This document shows, one piece after another, positions 11,266 through 23,149 of a stretch of DNA of 64,000 bases (positions are counted from its first letter, which is position 1; every line of letters begins with the position of its first letter). A program made the translations under genes and the position numbers. The notes under the pieces were generated by a model. That model ran no database searches. It was not told the DNA's origin and saw only the letters and a list, made by a program, of their open reading frames with translations. This DNA comes from Lathyrus oleraceus (taxonomy: Eukaryota > Streptophyta > Magnoliopsida > Fabales > Fabaceae): positions 345,283,846-345,347,845 of the forward strand of contig NC_066585.1 of the NCBI RefSeq assembly GCF_024323335.1, given 5' to 3'.

Positions 11266-13995
11266 CATTTGACATCCATTCACTTAAGTTTGGCCCAAAA
11301 TAACAACATTTTACACCTCACTTCACACTTTTATTCTTATGGATAAATCACTTATTAAAAAGCCCATGAGAACACCTAATCCACTCTACTTAAGAAGCTG
11401 AAACCCTAACCCTAAAGGAGCATTGGAATTTCGTGGCAAGGAGGCAAAGCTTCATCACATATCAGATTCCTTTCCACTTCTATTTTCCATTAGGTAATCA
11501 TCACTTCCATGACCATGTTTTGATATATCTACGCTTGCTTACCATGTCCATCACCGTTAATCCTTCCATTTTCATATTTCTTTTTCTTATTTAAAATATT
11601 TTCTTCGTCCATAAAATTACCCAAAAATATTTTTCACATTTCTTAACGTTTTATTTAATTTTAAATAATTTTTATTTTCGTATTTTTTAATATTAATATT
11701 TTATTTTAATTATTTATTCTAAATGGTCCATTTTAACACACTTTTTTATTGATTTTATTTTTATGACTTAAAATTATTGTTAGCATTTGATTTTTGGGAT
11801 GAAAGTTGACCACTGTCTCATGGTCAACCTGACCTTTTCTTGGAATTTTATTTCACATTTTCAATTTATTTTGGATTTATTTTTGACCCAGTTTGGTTGG
11901 CTGACTTTTAATTTGACTTCTGTTTTATTTTAATTAATTCATGTACCAATTTTCATTATTTTTAAAATCTTTTTGGGGGATGATGATGTCCTGACCCCAC
12001 CTTATTTAGTTTAATTTTTCATAATTTTATTTAATAATTTACTATTTATTCTTGATTTATTTCTAACCTAGTCTTATTAATTGACTTTTGGTTTGACCTA
12101 TGTTTTGTTTTAATTAATTCACATGCCAATTTTCATTATTTTTAAAATCTTTTTGGGGGATGACGATGTCCTGACCCCACCTTATTTAGTTTAATTTTTC
12201 ATAATTTTCTTGATTAATTTACTATTTATTCTTGATTTATTTCTAACCTAGTCTTATTAATTGACTTTTGGTTTGACCTATGTTTTATTTTAATTAATTC
12301 ACATGCCAATTTTCATTATTTTTAAAATCTTTTTGGAGGATGATGATGTCTTGACCCCATCTTATTTAGTTTAATTTTTCATAATTTTCTTGATTAATTA
12401 GCTATATTATTGTTATTTTTTAAGTTGACTTGAATTTTCAGTTGACTTCTTTGTGATCGATGTTTGACTTAGGGATTGCTTATGGCAACTGAAGAGATCT
12501 TTTGATCCTCCCTTGTTCATCTCATGTGTCATGTATTAGAGGCCTTTTACCTTGATTTTATTTGGTCCTTACCTCATTTCCTGATTAAATTATTCAGTGG
12601 ACCCTTCGTGTGCATATTTTCATCTATTTGATTCATCTGTTATCTTTTATACTTGTTTCTCTCATTCATGCTTTTTATTGCTTGATTATTTAACATGTTC
12701 ATACTCCCATGCATTGTTTAAATGCTCCATTATTTGATTCTTTGGTTTGATTATATATTGTTTATTTATCCGATCTGATTGATAACTGTTGCCTACTTGT
12801 ATGATGTATGAGGCATATATTCTTATTGTTTGTTTGCCATGAACAATCCCCATTCATAACAAATGTACCCCTCTCCCATAAAGTGTATAATATTTATTTC
12901 TTTATTTCTTTAGTCACCTGTTAATACAAGAATTAAAACGAACATCCGATAACCATTTCAAAATAAGATCAAAAGCTCGATCCAACGTCGAGTAATCATT
13001 TTCAAAACCGAACAGAACCAGCACACATTCATCCATCCTCTTGTAAGTCGATCGCCTCAGGCATCGCCATCTAACTGTAAGTCGATTGCCTCCGGCATCG
13101 CCATCTACCCTTATCTGTAACTCCTCTCCGCGCTCCATCCGTCGACTCTTGTTCCGTTTAGGTAACACCCATTAGGTAGAACCCTTTGTATGATAACATA
13201 GGTAGAATTCCCTTATTCTTTGCATGCTAACATTAGGTAGATGTTTCCCTTTGTAAATCCTAACACATAGGTCCATATTGCATGACAACTCTAGAGCAGA
13301 GCTTCCCCACTTTTAGACCTTCTGTGCGTCTCCGAGCTTGTGGCATGTCAGTCCGTTCTATTGCAAAGAGGTAACTGCCTAAGACTCGATTCAGCGAGCT
13401 GCGACACCTACTGCTAGGACGTTGAACACACTGCTCACCCTCCTTTGACACAGCTGGTGTCCTCTTTTGTAAGTCCATGTTCAGATGGCAATCCTTAACC
13501 CCTAGTTAGCCGAACTACATTTTGCTCTGATTCTCATTCCAGATGAGATACATAGGCATAAGACGCGACGTCTTACCGAGCACACTTCTGTTTAACCCAT
13601 AGGTAGCCGAGCTACGAAGACTCTGATTCTCATACTCAGGTGAGATACGTAGGCAGTGGATGCGACATCCTTGCGAGTCATTTTATTTTAACCTTCCTTT
13701 TAGTAAATAGTACTTTAGATATACCTACACCCTTTAGACTAGAACAACACTTATGAAAAGGGCTCCCTAGGAGTACCTAGGATGTTTTGGGTGCTTAAAA
13801 CCTTCCCATTGCATAACCAACCCCCTTACCCAGATCTCTGACATTTTTATTAGTTTTTTATTCAATAAAACTTTTAGGTTTTTGTTCGCTTTCTAACCAT
13901 TCCTTTGGATAAATAGAAGTGCGGTGGCGACTCGACTTGTATGGTTTACCTTGGATTTAGTCAATATCTCTAATGGTAACGAATACCCCGCTAAA
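11266..13995 (+). repeat. 5' LTR of element 2, right part
   Basis: This aligns end to end with 42214-44942 of the 3' LTR (2730 against 2729 bp). The missing first about 1.3 kb must lie left of element 1. The end is CTAAA where the 3' LTR has CTACA, a single-base change in the terminal CA context. It contains a TATA-like TACTTAAG at 11387 (TATTTAAG in the 3' LTR), followed by a telobox-like AAACCCTAACCCTAAA at 11400. Confidence 0.93.
11925..12400 (+). repeat. 180-bp tandem repeat inside the LTR (about 2.7 copies)
   Basis: The segment beginning AATTAATTCA and containing GGGGGATGATGATGTC recurs with a 180-bp period at about 11932, 12112 and 12292. The same array is in the 3' LTR at 42880-43345, so it predates the insertion. 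The sequence is AT-rich and non-coding. Confidence 0.85.
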
Positions 13996-14001
13996 GAAAA
14001 G

Positions 14002-14020
14002 TGGCGACTCTGCTGGGGAC
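14002..14020 (+). promoter_or_regulatory. Primer binding site, element 2
   Basis: TGGCGACTCTGCTGGGGAC starts 6 bases after the LTR end. TGG pairs with the CCA end of the primer tRNA. Ogre elements are described as using a tRNA-Arg primer; I cannot check that identity here. Element 3 has the same site with one change (29428-29446, minus). Confidence 0.85.
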
Positions 14021-14909
14021 TATCATTTGCCTAGTGGGTTTTGCCTACTTTTCATATTTGTTGTATATTGCTTTGGGACATATTTTTATGCAATTTGGGA
14101 TTACTGTATTGTGTGTAATGATTGAATTGTTTGAATATTAATTCCTTGTATGCTTGGTGATCTTCGTGAGATGAGTTCTATACCCGAACTCGAGTGCACT
14201 TAGGATATGAGAATGGCATAGTCTTGTTGACTTGTGTGGAGTTATTCCTTAGCAAGTTGACTTGCAAGCCCATTCACTTGGTGGAGGTTATGTTGGGATC
14301 AATAATGTCACACGAGTAGTCGTGGTTAGGCATTACTCTTTCCAATATATTCCTTAGAAGCCAAGGACCTTAGTTTACCACGCCCATCTTGGCCTATTTT
14401 TAGGACGTAGTGCAAAGATCGTTCAAGTGTAAGATTTGATACGATTGTTACGCGATACTACACTCATAAGAGTCTCTCTTGAGAATATTTTTGGAATACA
14501 AGTAGTCATTTATCCAATAATATCCTAAACATGGGATGATGACTATGGGAACCTCTTGTAGAACATGATTGTCAGGTTTAACCATAGTACACTCCCTTTG
14601 GGTGGTTCTTAACCAAGACTCCATGCTCGCGACTCGCAACAAACCCTTGATTCGTGGTTGATCCGTTCTTGTGTATCCTTAATATCAATGGAACTTGGGT
14701 GTTGATAAGGTGTAAACCATAATCCACCAAAATGGATGATTGATATTAAGGATGACTTGATCCATCCCATGACCTTTGTGTGGTGTGATTTGCTTGATCC
14801 TTAAGTGTGATTGTTGCATCCATGCATTCATGCATTCATACACATCCATATCATCAACAATGAGAAAACTTTCAAGGAACTTAAGAGATCTATTTGTAAA
14901 TTTTCAGAC
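14021..14909 (+). other. Leader between PBS and ORF1, element 2
   Basis: This is an untranslated leader. I see no coding potential and no strong repeat. Frame-open sequence upstream of 14910 continues into ORF1, but it is low in complexity (His/Ile-rich) and probably not translated. Confidence 0.5.
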
Positions 14910-16359
14910 ATGGATAAGAAAAGAAGGAATACGAAGAAGTACAGTTTCAGACAACCCGACTTGAAAGAGTTAAGGAGTTTGACATCCTATGTATTAGATC
15001 CCTTGGAATTCAAGGCTCGTCATGGGAAACTTCTGTCTATTCTGGCTACTCAAGTGGATGAAGGTCTAATGAGCGTGTTGGTGCAGTTCTATGATCCCTT
15101 GTACCGTTGCTTCACTTTTCCGGATTTCCAGCTTTTGCCCACGCTTGAGGAGTATGCCTATCTTGTGGGCATACCTATCCTAGACCAGTTGTCGTTCAGT
15201 GGCTTGGAGAGAGTTCCTTCTTCTCAAGAGATTGTTGATCTATTGCGTATAGATGAATCTATTATTGGTGCTCATATGACTACCAAAAGTGGAATTCAAG
15301 GTCTCCCGTCTGATTTCCTCATTGATCAAGCCACTTTGTATGGGAAGGCCATGAGTAAGGACGCCTTTGAGGCCATATTTGTACTTCTCATCTATGGGCT
15401 AGTGTTATTCCCCAACATCGACAAGTTTGTGGATGTGAACGCCATTAGGATTTTCTCTACTCTTAATCTCGTTCCTACTCTGTTGGGTGACACTTATTTC
15501 TCTTTGCATATGAGGAATGCAAAGGGCGGTGGTACCATTGTGTGCTGTTTGCCTCTGTTGTACAAGTGGTTTATTTCGCACTTGCCTCAGACGCTCTCCT
15601 TCAAGGAGAACAAAGGATGTCTACGGTGGTCCACGAGACTTATGTCTCTCACTAATGATGATATCTTTTGGTACAACCGTGTATATGATGGTGTGTATAT
15701 TATCGACTCTTGTGGTGAATTCTCCAATGTACCTCTTCTTGGTACATGCGGTGGAATTAACTACAACCCTATTTTGGCACGTCGTCAGCTTGGGTTCCCC
15801 CTAAAGGATAAACCTAATAACATTCTGTTAGATGGTGTTTTCTTTCAGGAGGGTAAAGATCCCCAAGGCTTGAAGGGCAGGATGGTCCGCGTTTGGCGCA
15901 AGATCCATAAGAAAGGAAGGAAGGAGCTAGGTCCGAAGAACTGTATCGCTTTGGAACCCTATACCTCTTGGGTTAGGAGAAGAGCTTCCGAGTACCTCAT
16001 GCCTTATGAGTACCCAAGACCCACACCTTTGGTTGTGGCTGGGCCTTCAACCCTCTCTAGCCAATGAGTTGAGGAGTTGAGAGACGAAGACCGTTCGGGT
16101 GCTTGGATCCGTGAACGAGAGGAGTTGCTTCAGTAGATCAGAAAGAAGGATGCTTTGATAGAGTTCCTTGAGCACCGGGTTATTGATGATCCTGATGATG
16201 CATTGACTTCTCTATTTCCTCAGTCTTCCAAGTTTTGGAAGAGGAAGTATGATCGACTCGCCAAAGAGAAGGCAGATATGGGCAGCCTATGAGAGGGAGG
16301 TGAAGAGGCTTCGTGCAGCTTATCTTCCGGTCTCGAGGGCTTTGGACGATTTCTTCTAG
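14910..16359 (+). pseudogene. Ogre ORF1 protein, broken (DUF7745 / plant-mobile-domain-like)
   Basis: This is the extra ORF that Ogre elements carry between the primer site and gag. The frame is open from 14811. I prefer the ATG at 14910 (MDKKRRNTKK) because the upstream stretch is low-complexity. Residues 40-350 include FPDFQLLPTLEEYAYLVGIP, LIYGLVLFPN, a WFISHLP segment and a WSTRLMSL...IFWYNR block, features I associate with the DUF7745/plant-mobile-domain-like family. The frame stops at 16065-16067. The next about 290 bases still read as an acidic/basic helical tail (EELRDEDRSG, KRKYDRLAKEKAD, REVKRLRAAYLP), interrupted by a second stop near 16135 and a frameshift near 16285, and ending at TAG 16357-16359. 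The protein's role in Ogre is unknown. Confidence 0.75.
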
Positions 16360-16824
16360 GGATCCATAGGATGTTCATTTTCCTTCTCTCTTGTATTGTA
16401 TTTGGTTACCAAGACTGTACTTCTTTGGCGTAAAAACATTTCCAAATATTAATTGACGTGATATTTCCGTATGTGATAAACGTTTAATATTTCCAAAATT
16501 TGCAAATAAGACTCTAAAGTTCCTCTGATATAAAAATTAAATCATAAGCATTGCATGCATCATGTTTATCTGTTCCTAGGGGTTTATATCTTTTTCTTGA
16601 TTCTAGTCGGGGTTTTCTTACACTGTTTATCTAATGTGAGACTGGAATCAAGGGGTAGAATACCCTTTGAAATTGACAAACATGTCATTGCATTTACATA
16701 TTCATTAGCATGTCTTGCATAACAGGTACCGCCGCAGTGTTCTCATCTTGTCTGGTATTCCATTATTAGGATAGTTGACTCAGGCATTCACCGATACGGT
16801 ACCCGAAGGAATCAACAGAGAGCA
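16360..16824 (+). other. Spacer between ORF1 and gag, element 2
   Basis: About 465 bp of AT-rich sequence without a supported gene. A pyrimidine-rich stretch and the segment ending in AATCAACAGAGAGCA lead to the gag ATG at 16825. Confidence 0.4.
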
Positions 16825-16966
16825 ATGGAAGCTTTACAAGCAGAGCTCGCTGAGTTGAGGATTCACATGAATCAGTTCATGGAAGTGGTCCAAGGAGTGG
16901 CTCAGGGATAGCAGGAGATTAGATTGTTGGTACAGGGGAATCCCCTACTACTCAACCAGAGGTTGT
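16825..16966 (+). pseudogene. gag, N-terminal fragment, element 2 (cut by element 3)
   Basis: The ATG at 16825 opens MEALQAELAELRIHMNQFME, a short amphipathic helix like the LKEMMRELFKVVQGLALGQ start of element 3's gag. A TAG follows near 16909 where element 3 has a Gln-type codon. The reading frame of the last bases differs by one from the continuation after element 3 (33843 onward), so there is also a small indel. Element 3 is inserted after 16966. Confidence 0.7.
16962..16966. repeat. Target-site duplication GTTGT, left copy (element 3)
   Basis: GTTGT lies directly before the LTR start TGTCGCATT at 16967. The matching copy is 33840-33844, directly after the LTR end GCTACA. Five bases is the duplication size of gypsy integrases. 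Confidence 0.92.
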
Positions 16967-19900
16967 TGTCGCATTACGCGAAAAACCGACGGGAAAACGA
17001 AACAACAGAGCCGCCACCGTGTGTTATTTATCCCAAAAGAGGGAAAGGAAACACTCGAAGTAAACCTGGAAAAGACATGGTCTCGCGACCAGAGAGAGAT
17101 GGGATCGGGAGTCGGTTATGCGAAGGGAAGGTATTAGCACCCCTACGCATCCGTCGTACTCGACGGGATCCACGCTCGAAAGAAAGGATAAAGGTTGCTA
17201 AAAACTGCTCACACACTGCACAAGGCTGGAAGGAAACACAGAACGACAAAAGAAACGGGACTCAGCAGGATATCGCATCCTGGGCCTACGTAGTCTGTCA
17301 GGCACAGACATCAGAGTCGACGTAGTTCGGGACAAGGGGAAACGTGCTCGCTAGGATGTCGCATCCTATGCATACGTATCTTCTCTAACCAAAGAAGAAT
17401 CAGAGTACTCGTAGCTCGGCTAATGCACGCCAAACAAAACACAAACAGGAAACCGACTGCCAATCACTGGGCTTACGCCAGACTCCACACAAAACAGGAA
17501 AACATGAAAACCGAATGCCAATCGCTGGACTTACATCAGACTCCGAACCAACAAACACACACTGGAAACCAACTGCCAATCGCTGGACTTATGTCAGACT
17601 CTAACAAACAAATAAGACACAGGAAACCAACTGCCAATCGCTGGACTTATGTCAGACTCCAACACACACAAAAGGGTTGAAAAAGAAAAAGGGCGCCCGG
17701 AGAGATCAGCTCATCTCCTGCCTACGTGCCTCATCTGGTATGAGGATCAGGGCGACGTAGTTCCCCTAAACAGGGAAAGAACTTCTAACCTAACCAGAGA
17801 CAAAGGGAGACACAAACTACTAGGGAGACTACGACTCGAGCCTAGAAGTTGTCATGCATACGATCCCTATGTTAAGGTTTCTATCCTAACTTGCACAGGA
17901 AGCAAGCTAGCCTAAACAGCACAATCAATCACAAGCACAAAATCAAGCACACACACTATATACAAACAGATGGGCTCATACAAGGCTAGGCTTTAGTCAA
18001 GGGGTCATGTCAACCTCGACAAACAAGCCACTGGAATGGGGTATGATTAGCTCTTAACCCTAACATTGAGAGTTAGGGTGAAGCAGATGAAAGGGGAAGT
18101 GAGGGTAAGACCTCACAGCTCCTATCCCTGGCCTAGGAGAGCTTCAGACAAATGAAAGTGTGAGAGTTCAGAATGTAGGAACTTTTCTCCACAATTGACT
18201 GACACAACATGATCTTGGGTTATTATCCACAATGCATCAACGCAATGGTGTGAGCAAGGTGAATGACACAACTGAATAGCAGGGGATGGATTGCACATCC
18301 CTTGTATCTGCCAATGCCTCTTCACTTAGGAGGTCTTTGAATATACAAGGCACAAAGATAAACAATCACAAGCATTGCCTCTTAAGGAGGACTTCAGACA
18401 GGTGCCTGCCCACATAACAGGACAGGTCTTCCAGACTACATGAAGATTAGGGATTATACCTAAGTGGTTAAGCAACCAAGCAAAGCAAAGTTCAAATGAA
18501 CTTAAAGCAACTTAAGTACCTGTGGAAACAACTAAACAAATCAGTACAATACTCAGACAAACAAACAACAGTCAATAAGCAACTAACAATCCCAATGTAC
18601 AAAATGTGTAAGCCATAAGGCAAACTCAAATGAGTTAGAATCAACCTACAAAACACACAAGTGTTAGTAATCAAAAGCAAACATCAATATTCACATGATG
18701 AAGCATCATCAACCATGGAACTTGGAGGCTTAAACCTGAAATCAAAGCTCACATGTAAGCAACAAACCACTAGGTCAAAGCCTAGGGTCAAAGATGGAGA
18801 AAAAATTCAAATCAGGGGCTGAAATTTAACACAAAGCAACTTCAAACACATATTGACATATTCCAAAAAAGGCTCACATCAAAATCAATCACCAAAAGCA
18901 TTTCATGATCAAGTGAAATCAAAGGCAATTTCAAAGCTCATATGTGATCATCATGAATGAAAAATCTAAATCAAAACAGAAATGATTCAAATAAATCTGG
19001 AAAAATTCATGAACATTCAAGATATCTATCATGATCAACATAAACAAAATCAGAAGCATTGGACATTATTTGTCATGGAAATTAAATGGCACAAGTTAGA
19101 CAATCAAAGGTGTGACACAAATTGTTACACTAAGTTAGCACATGCATAAAACAGAAATGGTAATTGAGAAAAATGTCAAACCAAAACCAAAATGTCTAGA
19201 AATGTGTCTAGAATCATCATGCAAAATTTCAAGTTCATTGGATTAAAATCAAGCATTTCACAAAGAAAAGAGTAAGGCAAGGTCACAAATGCACATGTGT
19301 TCAATAAACCTAGAGCAAATAAATTTCCAGCCAGGCACAACGTGCAAATTCATGATCATAGAAAACTAGACAAAATAAGGAACATTTTGCAAAAAAATGG
19401 AGATGAATTGGATCATTTTTCAATTTATTATGATTTTTCTAAACTGGAAGAAAAATTAAAATCAAAGCATGGCAAAGTGGAGGGAAAAGATGAAAATATG
19501 AAAGCATTATTGAAAATCAGCGCTCAGCAGGGATCGAAACCTGTACAAATTCAAATTGAGCGCGCCAGCACAAAACCCTAACAGAGCTAGGAGTCGATGC
19601 AAGGCCAGCTACGATCGACACAACATTGTTGTATGGTCGACGCATGGCTGAAGATCTTCATCTTCTTCATGAAGAAGAAGATGAACAGTGCGCGAGCTTC
19701 AACTTTTTTTCAGAATTTTTTCCAGAACTCAAAAACAAATACATCATCATGAAGCTCTTGCAATGGAGAGCAAAGATCAACAAACATTTAAGCACAAATC
19801 ATCCAGAATAGAGAGAATCAAGCAAGAACATTCATGGATGTAAAACTTTAAACACTCATATCTGGCTCAATAATGCACCAATTCACACGATTTTTAGATC

Positions 19901-21338
19901 AGAATCACCAGAAGAACAAGATCTACCAGAATATATACATGAATTTAAGAATTAAGAGATTCGAAAACTGAACCTCTTGAAGAGCAGTTCTTGATTTTGC
20001 ATGATCCACAGCTTGTAAGTATCCAAATCCACTCTACAATGCTTGAAATGATGTTTGGTGAAGAAAAGGAAGCTTGTACACGTGTAGATCTAGCTTAATA
20101 TTGACTTTCCATTTTCAACTTCATGAGCTTGCTATGCACCATTCTTGCACGAATTCTTCAAACAGATACTTGATCTGCACTAAATCAATGCTAGGGAACA
20201 AGAATATGAAGTAATATTGCAATGCTATTTGGAAGAAAATGGAATTATGAATGAGAGAAAAAATTGAACTGAGAGAGAATTTGGATCTTGAAAATGTGAA
20301 TTGTGATTAACCCCCCTCAATTCTGTTATGATTAGAGTATTTATATGCTTTCCTAATCACTTTGCTAATCCATAATTAGTTTGGTTAAGTGAAATGAGGT
20401 GTTTTGCAAAAAAACAAATTTGCATGGTGCATGTAGCAATTGCACGTGAACAGTACCAATGGCTTCATCATTTTCACTTAAAATCATTTTTTAAAACCAA
20501 TGGCAATGGTAGAAAGTCCATACAATGCACCATTTTTGAATTTTATAATTTCCCTCCAAAAAACCATGGATTAACAAGTGATCATGTGATAACAATTCAT
20601 GTAATGTGATGCATGATTTGGAAATTAGAGGTCAAGAGGAGAATATTGCAAAAAGAACCACTCATTTTGGAGCTTTGGTTGAAAAGTTATGCTCATTTGA
20701 ATTTTCAAACACATTTTGCCATGATTGGATCATATCTCCTCAACCACACATTAGAAATTCATGATCTTGGACTTTTTGGAAAGGGGGGAGAAAGATCTTC
20801 AACGTTCATGTTGGACAAAATCTCATTTGAAGCTCTCTTCATGATGTAATATTGAGTTGAAGTTGGTCCAAAACCTTTCCATTTTTGGAAAGTTCAAATT
20901 ACAGGTCACTTGCTATTTTGGGAAAGTCTTGATCTGACTTCAAATTCTTCAATGTGAGTGTTTGAAATGCCAAATGAGACTTGTTTAAACATGAATGAAG
21001 CATCTCTAACCACTTCCCACCTCCAAATCCACAGTTGACTTTGCAGTTGACTTCTGTTGACTTTTCTGGGCCTCAGATGAATTGCACATGCACTGATGAG
21101 TTCTGAGCCTTCAACACCTGGCCAAATTGCTTCCAAATGATCCTTGGGTCATATAAACTCAATGGCGCCACCCTAGGGCTTTGATCTCATGGAGAATGCT
21201 CTTATTGCCTTGCACAGTTGAATCTCCTGACCAGTCTTGCTTGATGACATGTAATGGACTATGCAATGCTAATGCAATCCTAATGACCTAAAAATGAAAT
21301 GTATATACAAATGGGAGGTGCAAATTTGAGGTGCTACA
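16967..21338 (-). repeat. 3' LTR of element 3
   Basis: Read on the minus strand it runs TGTAGCACCTC...GCGACA. It is colinear with 29449-33839. The most visible length difference is a run of about 35 bases near 32080-32120 in the other copy, a repeat of GGTCGACGCA, missing near 19600 here. I find no supported gene in it. Confidence 0.95.
20338..20345 (-). promoter_or_regulatory. TATA box in element 3 3' LTR
   Basis: TATAAATA on the minus strand, about 1.0 kb from the LTR start. It is conserved at 32839-32846 in the 5' LTR. Confidence 0.55.
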
Positions 21339-21352
21339 GCTGCTCCTATTCA
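21339..21352 (-). promoter_or_regulatory. Polypurine tract, element 3
   Basis: On the minus strand TGAATAGGAGCAGC directly precedes the LTR start TGTAGCACC. It is the counterpart of the AGGGGCA tracts of elements 1 and 2. Confidence 0.65.
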
Positions 21353-21599
21353 ATCAACTGGGAACCTGAACGGATGAGAGCAACGGCTATCAGACCTTCA
21401 AGGTACACAGGGATTGAATACCCAAGAACCGTAGAAATTTGCACCCTACGGGGATCCAAGAACAGAAAGTTCACCAACGGCAACTTCCACCGGTATCTGA
21501 TATTTATCACTGAACCAGTCAAGATGTTTATCCATGACTCCACTGGGGATTTTGATTTTTTCAGCAAAAAGGAACCACATCCAGACATCGAAAGACGAT

Positions 21600-22560
21600 G
21601 AATGGGAATAGAAATCACAACTAGACGCCAACGGACGACTAGGAAAAACTCGACGTTTATCGACACCAACGGAGAGGTGACCAGACATCAACGGATGAAT
21701 GGGAAGAGATACAACCAAACGTCAACGGACGAATGGGAAAAACTCGACGTTTATCGACACCAACGGAGAGGTGACCAGACATCAACGGATGAACTGGGAT
21801 AAAGGGACACAACCAGACGTCAACGGACGAATGGGAAAAACTCAACGTTAATCGACACCAACGGAGAGGTGACTAGACATCAACAGATGAATGGAAGAAA
21901 GGGATACAACCAGACGTCAACGGACGAATGGGAAAAACTCAACGTTTATCGATACCAACGGAGAGGTGACCAGACATCAACGGATGAATGGAAGAAAGGG
22001 ATACAACCAGACGTCAACGGACGAATGGGAAAAACTCAACGTTTATCGATACCAACGGAGAGGTGACCAGACATCAACGGATGAATGGGAAGGCTCGACC
22101 AGACGTCAACGGACGAACGGGAGAAGCTCGACATTTATCGACACCAACAGAGAGGGTGACCAGACATCAACGGATGAACTGGGAAGACTCGACCAGATGT
22201 CAACGGACGAACGGGAGAAGCTCGACATTTATCGACACCAACGGAGAGGTGACCAGACATCAACGGATGAACTGGGAAGACTCGACCAGACGTCAACGGA
22301 CGAACGAGAGAAGCTCGACGTTTATCGACACCAACGGAGAGGTGACCAGACATCAACGGATGAACTGGGAAGACTCGACCAGACGTCAACGGACGAACGG
22401 GAGAAGCTCGACGTTTATCGACACCAACGGAGAGGGTGACCAGACATCAACGGATGAACTGGGAAGACTCGACCAGACATCAACGGACGAACGGGAGAAG
22501 CTCGACATTTATCGACACCAACGGAGAGGGTGACCAGACATCAATGGATGAATGGGAAGA
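21600..22560 (-). repeat. About 93-97-bp tandem repeat array in element 3 3' UTR
   Basis: About ten units. The later ones are 93 bp (starts at 22287 and 22380) and the earlier ones 97 bp, with a changed segment (GAAAGGGATACAAC). Each unit is built of two related parts: GACGTCAACGGACGAA... and GACATCAACGGATGAA..., each followed by a CTGGGA-GACTCGAC-like run. It lies in the 3' UTR next to the polypurine tract, the hypervariable region known in Ogre-like elements as a source of satellite repeats. Long ORFs through it are only an effect of the period. Confidence 0.9.
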
Positions 22561-22745
22561 CTCAATGTTTACCGACATCGAAAGATGATGCGTACAGAAG
22601 TGAAGCAAGACCAGACATTTACCGATGACTGGGAGTGAGACTCGATGTTTACCGACACCGAAAGATGATGCGTACAGAAGTGAAGCAAGACCAGACATTT
22701 ACCGATGACTGGGAGTGAGACTCGATGTTTACCGACACCGAAACA
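22561..22745 (-). repeat. 80-bp tandem repeat (about two copies), element 3 3' UTR
   Basis: A unit containing GATGATGCGTACAGAAGTG and GACTGGGAGTGAGACTCGATG is present twice, almost unchanged. It shares the words TTTACCGACACCGAA and GACCAGACAT with the neighbouring array, so both probably grew from the same seed. Confidence 0.8.
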
Positions 22746-23149
22746 ATGGTGTTTACCGACACTAAAGAAAGAACGCACACGGGTGCTGACATGACAGTTA
22801 CTGGTATCACAGGGATGACATCTACATATGTCAAGGCAAAGCTAAACACTTACTGGGGATCTCATTGGGGAGAATCAAGCTTTCCTCTCACCTACGGGTG
22901 AGGAAATAAACCTCTGGGGAATTACCATTCTTGAATGCTATCTGTCAAGAGCAACTATAGCAAATGTGCCGTACAGATGTTGAACAATGATTCGCTTCTG
23001 CCGGGGATATGGTCTGATCAGGTTTAACACATGAATGCATATGTTTGAATTTTTCTATGGTGTAATGCTCCATATTGAATGGAAATGCTACGCTATTTGA
23101 GGATGCAATGATCACTACATGAAAGATGTAAACTGAAGAAAACTCCTGC

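Noticed and set aside
11400..11416. CCCTAA repeats as telomeric DNA
   Set aside because: Only two units, inside an LTR promoter; a telobox, not an interstitial telomere.
12914..13168. 84-residue minus frame repeated at 43861-44115
   Set aside because: It lies in both LTRs of element 2, has no known domain and no independent support as a gene.
17028..17249. Minus-strand frame, nearly identical at 29510-29731
   Set aside because: Both are the same part of the two LTRs of element 3; the conservation reflects LTR identity and no domain is seen.
21891..22533. Long overlapping open frames with repeated HQRRGDQTSTDE-type words
   Set aside because: They are a by-product of the tandem repeat; several frames stay open at once and no domain is present.
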